45,499 nucleotides of DNA from an uncultured Aquimarina sp. (GCA_947493495.1 CANLRN010000029.1:1-45499), one strand, 5' to 3'. Counted from the first letter of the stretch, positions 1 to 11,000 are shown. Numbers and translations: made by a program. Notes: a model not told the origin generated them from the sequence alone.

Positions 1-318
1 ATACCTATACAACATCTGATTGCTCAAAAGGACATAATATATTCTAACTCCATGATAAAATCTGTAAATAAAGTCATCAAACATCAATTTTTATTTCCAA
101 AAACTACTGCTGACAAAAATGAGCTAGAACAACTACTCTCAGAATCCGTAAATACTTACAATACGATCAGACCACAATTCAGCCTTGGTGGCAACACTCC
201 AGAAGAAACTTTTACAGGAACAGTCATCCAATTTTCTAAATATTCCCAAAAATTCAAAGAACAGAAACAAATAAGAAGAAAACATCACCAAAACAATCAG
301 TGCAATCGTTGTAAATAG
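1..318 (+). CDS. IS3-like transposase, C-terminal part (cut by window edge)
   Basis: The frame is open to the first base of the window, so this is the tail of a longer gene. Residues include the end of an integrase (rve/DDE) core: YSNSM, then VIKHQFLFP, then the classic YNTIRPQFSLGGNTPEE motif near the C-terminus of IS3-type OrfB proteins. The protein ends in a Cys-containing tail (CNRC) that I recall from related Bacteroidota transposases. The catalytic Asp residues would lie upstream of the window, so activity cannot be judged. It is in the same orientation as the N-terminal transposase fragment at 28311-28646, which may come from the same IS family. Function as a transposase tail is well supported; the exact subfamily is inference. 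Confidence 0.8.
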   Translation: MPIQHLIAQKDIIYSNSMIKSVNKVIKHQFLFPKTTADKNELEQLLSESVNTYNTIRPQFSLGGNTPEETFTGTVIQFSKYSQKFKEQKQIRRKHHQNNQCNRCK

Positions 319-618
319 TTACTTCTGACCATTCGAAATAAAAGTAAACTAATAAAGAGAACCAACCGTTTTAGTTCTTCAACTTTTTTAGAACACCTCC
401 TATAGATACCCATAGTAAACTTATTTACAGACACATACTTTATAAGAGCCGCTTTTTTGTAAAATAATCGTAGAGATTGCCCTGTTGCACTTATGACTTG
501 AACTTAGATTTTAATAAATTTTAATGCAATTTAAATTACATGTTATTATGGTTTTCCATTGCTTTTACCTAGATAAAATAATGGATACAACTACTATGCC
601 CATTCACAATGGCAGGTT
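319..618. other. Gap between IS fragment and PUL
   Basis: No coding frame with recognisable content. The right end of the IS element must lie here, but I cannot fix its terminal repeat without a second intact copy. A weak inverted repeat, AGAGAAC against GTTCTTC, lies near 355-380 and could be a terminator or an IS end. Confidence 0.4.
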
Positions 619-3123
619 TTATTTGCTGCCTTTAATTAATTTAAGTACTTCCATCCCCGCACCAATAAAAGCACCTGATGCATACAAATGGGATTCGTGC
701 TCGTAAAACGGATACGGACTTCCGGCTACCTGCTGCACATAGCCCAGTTTTCCATGGGCATTGACATTATTGACCAAGGCTTTCCATGCTCTTTCTATTT
801 CGGGACGATACGTTTTTTCATTAAGAATCCCTGCATTGACACCCCTTGCAAGTCCCCAGGTAAAGAACGCACTCCCACTACTTTCTCCAATATCTAAATA
901 TTCAGGGTCCAATAAACTGACTCTCCAAAGTCCATCTTTATCTTGTAAGCTGATCAATTTGGCTGCCATTGCCTTAAACTGACCAACAAAATATGCACGT
1001 TCAGGATGATCCTTGGGGATATAGGGGATAAAACGAGACAGCCCTGCAAACACCCAACCATTGCCACGGCTCCAGAATATAGGTTTACCATTCTCGGACA
1101 ACTTATCAAAATAGGTATTGTCCCTAAAGTAAAGGGTATTTTCTGGTGAATACAGGAAATCAGCTGTTTTTTTCCAATATTTTATGGCAAATTCCAAATA
1201 GTCTTTTTTACCGGTGACATCTGACATTCTTGCAAATGCCGGTGGGGACATGAACAACGCATCGCACCAGGTCCACCACTCATGGTGGTATGGGCTGTCT
1301 TCAGGCCTGTGCGATAAGGTCTGCGGACCAGATGGATCTCTGTCAAGGTGCATATCCATTACCCATTGGATCTTATCTACATACTCCTTCTTTTTCTTCT
1401 CTTCTTTGAAAAGCTCTATTGCAGGTTGAAAAAAAGTGTGGTAATCTGCATGGAATATCTTATTACCAGGTTGCCATTTTAAATTATTGCCAACGTTTCT
1501 ATAGTATTCTTTATAGCGTTTTTTACCAGTGGTTTTGTAAAGTTCCCATAGGCCGGTATAAAAGGTTCCGTAGAGCCAATTGGTATCGGGGCCTTTCCTT
1601 TTTGGGTTCATAATCTGCCAGTCAGCTACTTGTCTGGTTACATTGAGGATACCTTCTTCTGTCATGGGATCCATCTTGGTATACGGAATGGAAAGCTGTA
1701 GGGCCGTATTGTACTTAGTGTAATGTTCGTAGAACGTATTGGTCATCCAAATAAGCTGTAATGGATTTCCTTCCTTTGCATTGCGTACGGGAAAAGGTCT
1801 AATATTGTCTTTTTTTGAATTTTGGGTAAGCTTTTTTTTGTTCCAGCTTTTACCATGGTCAGGTGTTGTCCATTCCTCAATTTCAAAAATACTGTCCCGT
1901 TTTACGGACAGATAGATTTTGTTCGTATTCTCATGATCAATGCTCAGGCCTCCTGAGTAGTTGGATTCCCATTCCTTTTTCTTTTCGGGTGTTTTAGGAA
2001 ACCATTTGCCGCTGTTGATCAGGTCGTGATTGTTCCATTGCTTTCCATCCCAACGGGCATAGGCATACCAATGGTTTTCGTCATCTGGAAAACGGGCATA
2101 GGTAATAATGGGAAGTTCGTTTGCATCAAAAGCTATATCCCAAATCCATGCTTTTCCCTTTTTTTCAATTGCCACGTCTTCTTGGAAATTCTTTTTTTCT
2201 TCAACGATTTCTTGGAATTCTGGTGGATTGTCATAAGCATCCTTAGAACAAGGACAATTTTTCTTCTCCCTTGCTTGGCCTTCATAAACAATATCCACCT
2301 CGTCAGGTGTAATGGGTATTTGACTTATTGATTTAATAGCGGTACCGTCCGCTTTTCTAAAAATACCTTCCTTTAGGTACATAAAATAGATACTATTGGC
2401 ATCCTCATTTCTGGGGTGGCCTTCGGTAAAGGCAAAGCCTATTTTGTCTACGTTATTGGAAATCACCTTAAGATAGGGGCGTTTGAACTTGTATTTTTCC
2501 CCTGTATTTATGAATACCTCTCCTACGGACCAATTATAGCCTCCATCCGCAGAAAAAGAATAGGTAGGTTTTCCATCAGAACTCCTCCAGAATAAATAGA
2601 TCTTATCTTCTTTAGAGAGATAGGCCACATTGGCATAGGTATACCGATCACCATATTTTTTAACGATCTTATCATTGTTCTGGCCAACAAATCTGACCTT
2701 TTCCCAACCTTCAATACTTTCTGGCCCCACGCTTTTACTAAGACGAATACCGCTACGCTCAGCATGGGCGGCATAAAATAACATGATGTATCCTTTTTTA
2801 TCAATGATGATAGCTGGGTTGTCATGATCATCAATCTCAAAATCCTGGTGTACAACACTGGTGGATATCTCTTGGCTGTCATGATCATAATAAGCCGCAA
2901 CAATATCACCAAAACTATCCACCCAAGCCGTATAGGTTCGTTTATACTCTCCTTCATGATAAACGGCTCTAGGATCTGAGAACCAACACCAAGCTCCGTC
3001 TGCCGTTAACGAACGATAGGCCTCACTATCCAAAGGAATAACTTTCTTTTTTTGGGCCGTAATCTTAGAAATCAAAGTCAAACAAGAAAAAAAGGCAAAT
3101 AAGGTAATCTGTGTCATTTTCAT
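619..3123 (-). CDS. Secreted BNR-propeller / GH105 unsaturated uronyl hydrolase fusion
   Basis: This 834-residue protein begins at the ATG at 3123; the frame extends 21 bases upstream only through a TTG codon. The start is followed by an export signal ending near ITAQ. Residues about 25-480 resemble the BNR_4 beta-propeller family, which includes some polysaccharide lyases (for example AWCWFSDPRAVY, then AAYYDHDS). From about residue 487 to the end is a GH105-type alpha6/alpha6 barrel, with WWTWCDALFMSPP (candidate catalytic Asp621), FWSRGNGWVFAGL and GESSGSAFFTWGLARG. GH105 enzymes hydrate the 4,5-unsaturated uronic acid left by lyases. Two catalytic folds in one chain suggest cut-and-trim action on a uronate polysaccharide in the periplasm. 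It is the last minus-strand gene of the locus. GH105 is secure; a lyase role for the propeller is inference. Confidence 0.85.
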   Translation of the reverse strand: MKMTQITLFAFFSCLTLISKITAQKKKVIPLDSEAYRSLTADGAWCWFSDPRAVYHEGEYKRTYTAWVDSFGDIVAAYYDHDSQEISTSVVHQDFEIDDHDNPAIIIDKKGYIMLFYAAHAERSGIRLSKSVGPESIEGWEKVRFVGQNNDKIVKKYGDRYTYANVAYLSKEDKIYLFWRSSDGKPTYSFSADGGYNWSVGEVFINTGEKYKFKRPYLKVISNNVDKIGFAFTEGHPRNEDANSIYFMYLKEGIFRKADGTAIKSISQIPITPDEVDIVYEGQAREKKNCPCSKDAYDNPPEFQEIVEEKKNFQEDVAIEKKGKAWIWDIAFDANELPIITYARFPDDENHWYAYARWDGKQWNNHDLINSGKWFPKTPEKKKEWESNYSGGLSIDHENTNKIYLSVKRDSIFEIEEWTTPDHGKSWNKKKLTQNSKKDNIRPFPVRNAKEGNPLQLIWMTNTFYEHYTKYNTALQLSIPYTKMDPMTEEGILNVTRQVADWQIMNPKRKGPDTNWLYGTFYTGLWELYKTTGKKRYKEYYRNVGNNLKWQPGNKIFHADYHTFFQPAIELFKEEKKKKEYVDKIQWVMDMHLDRDPSGPQTLSHRPEDSPYHHEWWTWCDALFMSPPAFARMSDVTGKKDYLEFAIKYWKKTADFLYSPENTLYFRDNTYFDKLSENGKPIFWSRGNGWVFAGLSRFIPYIPKDHPERAYFVGQFKAMAAKLISLQDKDGLWRVSLLDPEYLDIGESSGSAFFTWGLARGVNAGILNEKTYRPEIERAWKALVNNVNAHGKLGYVQQVAGSPYPFYEHESHLYASGAFIGAGMEVLKLIKGSK

Positions 3124-3423
3124 AGGTAACAAGGTATTATGCAATTTCTGATTTTAGTGAAAAATATAATGATTTTTGTGTGAGTATATGAATTATTAAG
3201 GGAGAAGTATACCAACTTGTATATTGAAAGGAATATGAATTTATCCCATTTAAGGTTTTTACTATCATGTAAAGACGGGCATTTTGGTCTGCATCATACA
3301 TCTTAAGATAGAAAGGTAAAGACATGCCTCCAAAAATTACCATAATACAATGCCATTTGAAAAACAAGAGTAGCCAAATGTTCCAGCATATTAAAAAACA
3401 ACCTTTTGTCATTTTGGATGTGA
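3124..3423. other. Gap between DUF4861 gene and BNR-GH105 gene
   Basis: These 300 bases contain no recognisable gene. A minus-strand frame runs through much of it into the DUF4861 gene, but its translation matches nothing I know. The spacing suggests the BNR-GH105 gene has its own promoter. Confidence 0.4.
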
Positions 3424-4614
3424 TTATTTGATCGTTATGGTTAGGGGATGGTTTATACGTTTTGAAAAATTGGAGACATGGTTTTCCCAATCCGCCTTGG
3501 TTTGAAAATTTCCGCTTTTTTTCCAACCAAAACCTGCATAATAGACCACCTCATGGTTCTGAACTTTAAGGTGGGCAAACAAATTGCTTTCATCTTTAGT
3601 ATCGCTCATGTACTGTTCATAACCAGCAAGTACATTATTAGGTACAATGATGGCAGTACCCAGTTCAGAATCTTCATGGGGTTCCCAATAACTTATCCAT
3701 CCTTCTTCTTCATTGACGGTAATGGACCCATCCTTTTCATGAAGCGTCAATCCGGCCGAAATAGTGTCGGTTCCTTTAAGGGTCACTTGAAATTTTGAGA
3801 ACTGTTGACCGTAGTCCAAGGAAATCCGTTTTTGTTCAGTTATGGTATCGGACTCAATATCCCAAGTACCATAATCCAAAACAAAATCAGTTCTTATGGG
3901 GCCATTATAAAGGTGTTGCCATGTCACAAAGTTCTTGGACACCGTATACGTGGTGTCTGTCTTTAAGGCAATACCACCAACTCCACGACTGACCCCTACG
4001 TGAAAGTTATCAAGTCCTTCACCCGTATCTTCATGATAGGTGCCATCCGTTTCCAATTCTTTTTTATACCATTTATTGATAATTGGGTAGGATACTCGTT
4101 TTAACCAAGCATCAATACCACTGGATAGGGTTCCGCCATTAATTCCCTTCTCTTTCATTGCTTGGGCAGTAGGACCAAAAGTTCTAAAAGCAACATTATT
4201 GTTTTCCCAAGCAAAATCATCGGTACGTTCTGGAACAAATCTAGAATAGCAGTATTCGGTTTTATCTGATACTTTTTCCGTGGTAAACCTAATTTCGTAA
4301 ACTTTTTCCCCCAGAGGTGGTAATTTAGGTTGGAAGAGGATTTGATCTACCGTTCCATCACCATTACGGTCAACAATTTGAGAAACAAGTTTTTCACCAT
4401 TTTCCATATCTATGATATGGACCGCTGTGGAATCGTTTAGTGATCGGTGCTCAAGTTGTAACGTACTGATCTCTATGGCAACGGTTTCAAAAGACCTCAG
4501 CATGTTTAGACTGTTCGATACCAGGACCTCTCTTTTTTCATTAACAAGGGGGGCACAGTTTGATGTGAACAGTACCAAAAGGGCAATACTTAAAGAACGG
4601 ATGATTGTAGTCAT
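3424..4614 (-). CDS. DUF4861 family lipoprotein
   Basis: A 396-residue protein starting at ATG 4614. The N-terminus is a lipoprotein signal with a lipobox-like LFTSNC, so it should be anchored in a membrane. The body matches DUF4861: FVPERTDDFAWENN, AFRTFGP, SSGIDAWLKRVSYP and a late YNGPIRTDFVLDYG. DUF4861 proteins recur in pectin and other uronate utilisation loci beside GH105 and Kdu genes, but I know of no settled activity. A sugar-binding or carbohydrate-active role is inferred from context only. It starts six bases after the kduD stop, so the two are surely cotranscribed. There is no sign of damage. Confidence 0.8.
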   Translation of the reverse strand: MTTIIRSLSIALLVLFTSNCAPLVNEKREVLVSNSLNMLRSFETVAIEISTLQLEHRSLNDSTAVHIIDMENGEKLVSQIVDRNGDGTVDQILFQPKLPPLGEKVYEIRFTTEKVSDKTEYCYSRFVPERTDDFAWENNNVAFRTFGPTAQAMKEKGINGGTLSSGIDAWLKRVSYPIINKWYKKELETDGTYHEDTGEGLDNFHVGVSRGVGGIALKTDTTYTVSKNFVTWQHLYNGPIRTDFVLDYGTWDIESDTITEQKRISLDYGQQFSKFQVTLKGTDTISAGLTLHEKDGSITVNEEEGWISYWEPHEDSELGTAIIVPNNVLAGYEQYMSDTKDESNLFAHLKVQNHEVVYYAGFGWKKSGNFQTKADWENHVSNFSKRINHPLTITIK

Positions 4615-4620
4615 AACTGC

Positions 4621-5415
4621 TTAATTTTCGTTGGATGGTTTGCCTATAGTAGCCAAAATACCGCCATCAACATATAAAATATGCCCATTGACAAAATCGC
4701 TTGCCCGTGATGACAAAAATATGGCGGCTCCCGAAAGATCATCAGGATTTCCCCATTTGGCCGCGGGGGTACGGTTCAAAATAAACTCGTTGAACGGGTG
4801 CCCATCTACCCGTATAGGTTTTGTTTGGGAGGTGGCAAAATAACCTGGCCCAATACCATTGATCTGTATATTGTGTTTGGCCCATTCTGTGGCCATGTTC
4901 TGGGTCAACATTTTCAAACCTCCTTTGGCGGCAGCATACGCGCCCACGGTATTGCGGCCAAGTTCACTCATCATTGAGCAGATATTGATGATTTTTCCAC
5001 TTTTTTTCTGGATCATTCCCTGCACCACATGTTTAGACATGATGAATGGAGCTACTAAATCAACTTCAATGACTTGTTTAAAGTCAGCCACCTCCATATG
5101 TTCCAAGGGCGTACGTTTGATGATACCCGCATTATTGACCAAAATATCAATTTGACCCACTTCACGTTGTATAGCGGCTATATTGGAGACGACTTCGGTT
5201 TCATTGGTTACATCAAACTTATAACCAACAGCATTAATACCCTCGTTTCTGTAAATAGCCAGAGCCTCATCAATTTTTTGTTGGGAAGAATTTCCATTAA
5301 TCACAATAGTGGCACCAGCCCTTCCCAAGCCTTTGGCCATAGCCATTCCCAAACCATGTGTACCGCCCGTAACGAGGGCAATTTTTCCAACAAGACCAAA
5401 TAATTCGTTTCCCAT
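4621..5415 (-). CDS. kduD: KduD, 2-dehydro-3-deoxy-D-gluconate 5-dehydrogenase
   Basis: A 264-residue short-chain dehydrogenase of normal length. Visible motifs are the nucleotide-binding TGGTHGLG, NNAG, the catalytic Ser in ICSMMSELG, and YAAAK with catalytic Tyr and Lys. The C-terminal half (GYFATSQTKPIR, then RTPAAKWGNPDDLSGAAIFL) is typical of KduD. The enzyme reduces 2,5-diketo-3-deoxygluconate to KDG in the cytoplasm, the step after KduI in breakdown of unsaturated uronates. It begins two bases after the kduI stop codon, consistent with an operon. Other SDR gluconate dehydrogenases look similar, but the neighbour settles the call. Confidence 0.93.
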   Translation of the reverse strand: MGNELFGLVGKIALVTGGTHGLGMAMAKGLGRAGATIVINGNSSQQKIDEALAIYRNEGINAVGYKFDVTNETEVVSNIAAIQREVGQIDILVNNAGIIKRTPLEHMEVADFKQVIEVDLVAPFIMSKHVVQGMIQKKSGKIINICSMMSELGRNTVGAYAAAKGGLKMLTQNMATEWAKHNIQINGIGPGYFATSQTKPIRVDGHPFNEFILNRTPAAKWGNPDDLSGAAIFLSSRASDFVNGHILYVDGGILATIGKPSNEN

Positions 5416-5417
5416 GC

Positions 5418-6257
5418 TTATCGTAAATCGCTGATTTTTGCTTTATCCATATCATCATAATCCAAGTTTTCACCGGCCATGCCCCAAATAAAGGTATAGT
5501 TAGAGGTCCCAGAACCGCAGTGTATGGACCAAGGGGGAGAGATGACTGCTTGGTGGTTTTGCATCCAAATATGTCTGGTTTCTTGTGGTTGTCCCATAAA
5601 ATGGCAGACTGATTGACTTTCAGGCACATCTAAATAAAAATAGACTTCCATTCTTCGATCGTGGACATGGGCAGGCATGGTGTTCCATACACTTCCTGTT
5701 TTTAGCGCTGTCATCCCCATCTGTAATTGACAGGTCTCTACCACTCCACCTATAATCATTTGGCTTACCGTTCTATCATTTGCGGTTTCCAAAGATCCCA
5801 ACTCTAATTTATTGGCCTCTGCCAGACCTACTTTTTTGGTAGGATAAGAAGTGTGTGCAGGGGTAGAGTTCAGGTAATACATTGCGGGACGGTCAGCATC
5901 ATTACTGTTAAAGATAACTTCTTTGGCACCTTGACCTATATATAAGGCATCTTTATGTTCAAGTTGGTACGTGGTCCCATCAACAATTACAGAACCCGTA
6001 TGGCCAACATTTATAATACCCATTTCCCTACGTTCCAGAAAATAGGATGCTTTAAGCGGATCTATTGCTTCCAACGTTAAAGCGGTCACCGGCACTACAG
6101 AGCCGATAATATAACGATCGTAATGACTATAAGTGAGGTTGATCTCTCCTTTTTGCATTAAATTATCAATCAGAAACTCCTCACGTAAGGCATTGGTATC
6201 GTATGCCTTTACAGCTTTTGGGGTTGCCGCATATCTTGTTTCGTATGTTGTCACCAT
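5418..6257 (-). CDS. kduI: KduI, 5-dehydro-4-deoxy-D-glucuronate isomerase
   Basis: A 279-residue protein from ATG 6257, the usual KduI length. It shows the metal-binding cupin signature PAHVHDRRMEVYFY, with two His and a Glu, and the later PPWSIHCGSGTSNYTFIWGM containing the fourth ligand His. The enzyme isomerises 5-keto-4-deoxyuronate, formed spontaneously from released unsaturated uronate, to 2,5-diketo-3-deoxygluconate. It heads the tight kduI-kduD-DUF4861 unit. The 119-base gap to the GH88 gene may carry a promoter but shows no clear TAnnTTTG box. Confidence 0.95.
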   Translation of the reverse strand: MVTTYETRYAATPKAVKAYDTNALREEFLIDNLMQKGEINLTYSHYDRYIIGSVVPVTALTLEAIDPLKASYFLERREMGIINVGHTGSVIVDGTTYQLEHKDALYIGQGAKEVIFNSNDADRPAMYYLNSTPAHTSYPTKKVGLAEANKLELGSLETANDRTVSQMIIGGVVETCQLQMGMTALKTGSVWNTMPAHVHDRRMEVYFYLDVPESQSVCHFMGQPQETRHIWMQNHQAVISPPWSIHCGSGTSNYTFIWGMAGENLDYDDMDKAKISDLR

Positions 6258-6376
6258 AGTTTTTATTTATATAGATTTTTTAATTTTAGAACCTTTGCAC
6301 TAAATTTCCACGGGTCTTATATTATTTACGCCGTACGGAACAACAATATAATACCGTCTCAAATTTTATCTTACAA

Positions 6377-7603
6377 TTACCTTTCTCCTTCCGCAGCACG
6401 TAATCTGAGTAAAGCCTCTACGTAATAGTAGTCCGCATAAACAAGGGGCACATCGATTTCATGTCCATGTGGTATACTGCCAACACAATGTTTTAATAAA
6501 AAATTATGGTTCTGGCCCAACTTAGCGGTATATATTGGCCCTGCTATGGATTTCATAAGTTTATCAATAGAGGATGCATAGTTTTCAGATGAATACCTAT
6601 CCAATTCTATTAAGGCTGAAACAGTTATGGCTGCCGCTGAAACATCTCTTGTCTCATTAGGTATGTTAGACGCATTATAATCCCAATACGGGACTCCATC
6701 TTTGGGAACTCCTTTATGTTCTAATATATAATTTGCAATATCTTCTGCTTTCTTTAAATATCTTTCGTCTTTGGTATATCTAAAACACAATGTGTAGCCA
6801 TATAGTCCCCAAGCTTGACCCCTGGCCCATGCGCTCTCATGATCATAGCCCTGTGCCGTTTCTTTTTTTCTAACCTCCCCTGTTTCTGGATCGTAATCTA
6901 CCACGTGATAGGAACTACCATCTTGACGAAAGTGATTTTTCAATGTTGTATCTGCATGGGCTATTGCCACTTCTTTATATTTGGGGTCCCCTGTTATTTC
7001 GCTTAATTCAAAAAGCAATTCCAAATTCATCATATTATCAATAATAACAGGATACTTCCATCCTCTTTCTGCCTGCCAACCTGTTGTTACTTCCCAACTT
7101 TGAATACATCCAACAGTTGGGTTAAAGCGTGTTATCAAAGAATTTCCTGCATCAATCAATACTTGCTTAAAGTATTCATCCTCTGTAAGTCTATAACCAT
7201 TTCCATAGGAGCAGTTAAAAATGAATCCAAGATCATGATTGTCCGTTTTATATTTATGCATTTCAAATTGAGCCTGCATTGTCTCTGCAGCTTTTTTCCA
7301 TTTTAAATCCTTACTGTGCTCATAAAGATACCAGCAGGTACCTGGAAAAAAACCTTCTGTCCAATCAAAAGTGGGGTTAGTCCAATGAATTTTACCGTTG
7401 GTTACGGTTCTTGGTATTCTTTTTTCCGTTTTAGCTTCAGTGTACAATAAGGTTAATTGTCTTTCAGCATGTTCTAGTTGTTCATCTATAAAATTATCGA
7501 CACCAACTTCTTTTTCAGAGCTTACTTTTTCTTTTTGCACCTCTTTACAAGAGAAACATAATACACAATAAATAAATGGAAAGAATAAATATTTTTTAAA
7601 CAT
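6377..7603 (-). CDS. GH88 unsaturated glucuronyl hydrolase, lipoprotein
   Basis: I place the start at ATG 7603, giving 408 residues; the longer frame reaches only a TTG. The N-terminus MFKKYLFFPFIYCVLCFSCK is a lipoprotein signal ending at Cys. Motifs fit GH88: FDWTEGFFPGTCW, NHDLGFIF with Asp124 and IIDNMMNLELL with Asp189. These match the two acidic catalytic residues of Bacillus-type UGL. Later come ESAWARGQAWGLYGY and VPYWDYNA. GH88 enzymes hydrate and release the unsaturated glucuronate at the end of lyase products from glycosaminoglycans or ulvan. Product flow to KduI and KduD next door fits. The exact linkage specificity cannot be read. Confidence 0.92.
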   Translation of the reverse strand: MFKKYLFFPFIYCVLCFSCKEVQKEKVSSEKEVGVDNFIDEQLEHAERQLTLLYTEAKTEKRIPRTVTNGKIHWTNPTFDWTEGFFPGTCWYLYEHSKDLKWKKAAETMQAQFEMHKYKTDNHDLGFIFNCSYGNGYRLTEDEYFKQVLIDAGNSLITRFNPTVGCIQSWEVTTGWQAERGWKYPVIIDNMMNLELLFELSEITGDPKYKEVAIAHADTTLKNHFRQDGSSYHVVDYDPETGEVRKKETAQGYDHESAWARGQAWGLYGYTLCFRYTKDERYLKKAEDIANYILEHKGVPKDGVPYWDYNASNIPNETRDVSAAAITVSALIELDRYSSENYASSIDKLMKSIAGPIYTAKLGQNHNFLLKHCVGSIPHGHEIDVPLVYADYYYVEALLRLRAAEGER

Positions 7604-7742
7604 ATAGTAAGTTGTTTGATACAAGTAATTTCTTTATGATCAAAAATATTGGTTTTCCCAAGCCTTAAATGGGTTCAAATAGTTATTTTTTAGTGGTTAA
7701 ATGGTTTTTATTTTATAGGATTGTAGGAAAGCGAGGAAGTCT

Positions 7743-7996
7743 TCAGTAATTCTCGTCTATAAGACGCATCAGTTGCAGGTTCAACTCCGTTCCCTCTTTG
7801 TCTTAGCAGTACATCGAGAGCATACAGAATTAAGCCGAAATACTAAAATCGGTATGGCCATTTCTTCGTATCATCTTTCTTCTTTCGGCCAAAGGCTTTA
7901 GCGTAAGGCATCTTTTAAACCTGGAGGCAAGAAATCGTTTTCCACTTTTAATTCCCCAATGGACTTTAGCTCCTAGTCGTTATTTTTCTTGGAGTA
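7743..7996 (-). pseudogene. Decayed IS3-family transposase remnant
   Basis: No open frame remains, but conceptual minus-strand translation in shifting frames gives recognisable pieces in the right order. First comes SIGELKVENDFLPPGLK, like the OrfA/OrfB junction 'IGxLxVENDFL'. Next is RRKMIRRNGHTDFSIS, like the 'R.LI....LSI..QC' segment. Last is ELNLQLMRLIDENY, like the IS3 OrfB 'LNLQLMRLIDE' motif. Stops and frameshifts lie between the pieces, and the catalytic core is missing. The rest of the gap (7604-8066) shows nothing else. The family call rests on motif memory. Confidence 0.6.
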
Positions 7997-8066
7997 TTTA
8001 AAGGACTGAGTCTAATTTATACTAACAACATAAGAATCACGGAAAGACTCTGATAGATTCAGCAAA

Positions 8067-11000
8067 TTAGTCATCCAATACTTTATTTTCCTTTCGATAT
8101 GCCGTGGGAGTGGAATTATAGACGATTTTAAAGTTTTTTCTAAAGTATTTTAAATCACTAAAGCCGACTTCATAAGCTATTTCAGAAATATTCATCCTTG
8201 TATTGGCTATAAGTTGTGCTGCCTTTTTTAATCGAATCAAACGAATGAACTCTGTCAAAGACTGTCCCGTCAATAACTTTAGTTTATTATACAACAGAGT
8301 CCTACTTACTCCCATTTTATTTGTGAATTTCTGTGCATTAAAACTGTCATCCCCCATGTATTCTTCAACAATCTCGAAAGCTTTTTCCAGAAATTTTTCA
8401 TCCATTGATACATAGGTTAATTCTTTTGGAGTTAAAATGGTATCCTTTTTAAACTTCTCAATCATATTGTTTCTGAGATTAAACATATTGTTTACCTGAT
8501 TTACTAATATGGCTGTATCAAATGGTTTTGTAATATAAGAATCTGCTCCAATCTTATAACTTTCCCTCTGCGTGCCCAATGAAGTTTTTGCGGTAAGTAA
8601 AATAACCGGAATATGACTTGTCCTTATGTTAGATTTTATATTATGACACATATCAACACCGTTCATTACCGGCATCATAATGTCGCTAATTATAAGGTCA
8701 ATATTTTTGGTTTTCGCAAAATTCATTCCTTCTGCTCCATTATACGCCTGATATATATTAAAACGACCTTCAAAAATAGATTTAATAAATCCACTCAGTT
8801 GACTATTGTCTTCTACTATTAATATGGTAGGCTTTGACTTATCAATCTCCTCAGGAACGTCCTCTTGCACTGCATCAGGAATCTCTGGAAAAGAGATTAC
8901 TTCTGGAATTTTGGAATCTTTACGAACTATTTCTTGTTGTATATTTACTTTTTCAGGATCTAAATGTTCTTTTCCTAAGGGCAATACAATTATAAATTTT
9001 ACCCCCGAACCTTTTTTACTTTCTACTTTTACGTTACCATTGTGCAATTCAATAATATCTCTTGACAAAGAAAGACCTAGACCGGTCCCAGCTCTTTTCC
9101 CCTTTGAGACACCTAATTGAAAATAACGGTCAAATATATATTTGATTTTTTCCTTTGGTATACCTATTCCACTATCATTAATAGCTATTTCAATAGCATC
9201 GTGATTTTGTTTTGGTTTGTCTACCTTTATGGTAATTTCTCCATCATCTGGGGTGAATTTAAATGCGTTTGATAAGATGTTGATTATCACTTTCTTAAGT
9301 TCCATAACATCAAACCAAACATCAATTCTTTCCATATTATGCTCAAAACCAAATTTTATGCCCCTACTTTTTGCCAGTTCATCAAAAGAGAGTTTAATTT
9401 CTTCAATAAAGCTTATGATGTTGTTGTGGGAAACTTGTAATTTTAATTCCCCCGCTTCAATTTTTCTAAAATTAAGGAGTTGGTTGATCAATTCTAAAAG
9501 TGTATTGGCGTTTCTTTGAATTAGTTCTAGTTGTGTTTTCGTTTCTTCATCATGATGTGTATTACTAGCAAGTTTTTGAAGTGGACCTAAAATGAGGGTC
9601 AGGGGTGTCCTGAACTCATGGGAAATATTAGTGAAAAATTTAAGTTTTAGTTTATTGATTCCTTCAATCTTTTCTTTTTCAATTCTTTCCTCTTCCAGCT
9701 GTTTTTTTACATAAACCCTTGCCAGAATCAATGATCGCATATAAAATGCCAACCCAGTGCAGATTAAACCATAAATTAAATACGCCCACCATGTACCCCA
9801 TAAGGGAGCATGTATTTTTATCCTTAGTGAATCACCCATTTCGTTCCATAGGCCATCGCTATTAGAGGCCTTTACTTTAAATACATAATCCCCATCTTCT
9901 ATATTTGTATAGGTCGCGGTTTTCTTGTTTCCAACATGGATCCAATCCTTATCAAAACCTTCCAATTTGTAAGCGTATTTATTTTTACTAGGTTGGGAAA
10001 AGCCTAAGGCCGTATAATTAATCATGAAATTATTTTCATCATGTTGTAAGGTAACCAAGGAAATACTATCATGAATTCCATAAAAAATTTCATTATTCAC
10101 TTTGATATCATAAATATCAACATTAGGTATAAATTTATTTTTACCTATTTTATCCGGATTAAAAATTGTAATCCCATCAACACCACCAAAAATCAATTCC
10201 CTATTAGATGTCTTGATATAGGCTTGGTAGTTAAACTCGTTACTTTGTAGCCCATCTGATTTAGTGAAATTCTTGAATTTTTTTGTTGCTATGTTAAATC
10301 TACTGACTCCTTGGTTTGTGCTGATCCAAAGATACCCATTATCATCTTGCAAAACTCCATAGACAATCTCGTTGGGCAATCCTTGAATAGCACCATATTT
10401 GGTTAGTTTTTTTGTGTTTGATTTATAGTGAATAAGTCCACTACCCTCGGTACCGATCCAATAATTGTTTTCAGTATCTTTAAAAATACAGTTAACCGCT
10501 AAGTAATCGGTACTACTTGTGCTTAACCATTCTAGTTTCTCCTCCTCTAGCGAATTGATATCTACTTTTTTCAATCCGTCAGATCCTCCAACAATAATCT
10601 GGTTTTGATCACTTGCTGCAATAATGCATTGAATGGATTCATTGGTATCCCCTATCTTTTGCAGTATTTTTAATTTGGTATCATATAACAGTAACCCTCT
10701 GGCCAACGTTCCTATCCAAATATTTTCATTTGCATCTTCAAACAAAGATAAAATTTTATAATCCGAGAGCAATTTTGAGTTTTGATTCTGGGAATTAATT
10801 CTCTCAAACTGTATGGTAGTTTTGCCCGTATCTAAAAAGTTTAGTCCATTATCATGAGTCCCAATCCATAAATTTCCTTTTTTATCTTTTAGTATTGACT
10901 TTATGTTGTTGGAGGATACACTTTTTTCATCATTTGGATCATACATATAGTAGGTAAACTTCTTTTTTTCCTTATCGTAGTAATTTATACCTCCTCCTTC

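Noticed and set aside
3137..3526. 129-codon minus-strand frame
   Set aside because: It overlaps the end of the DUF4861 gene in another frame, and its translation resembles no family.
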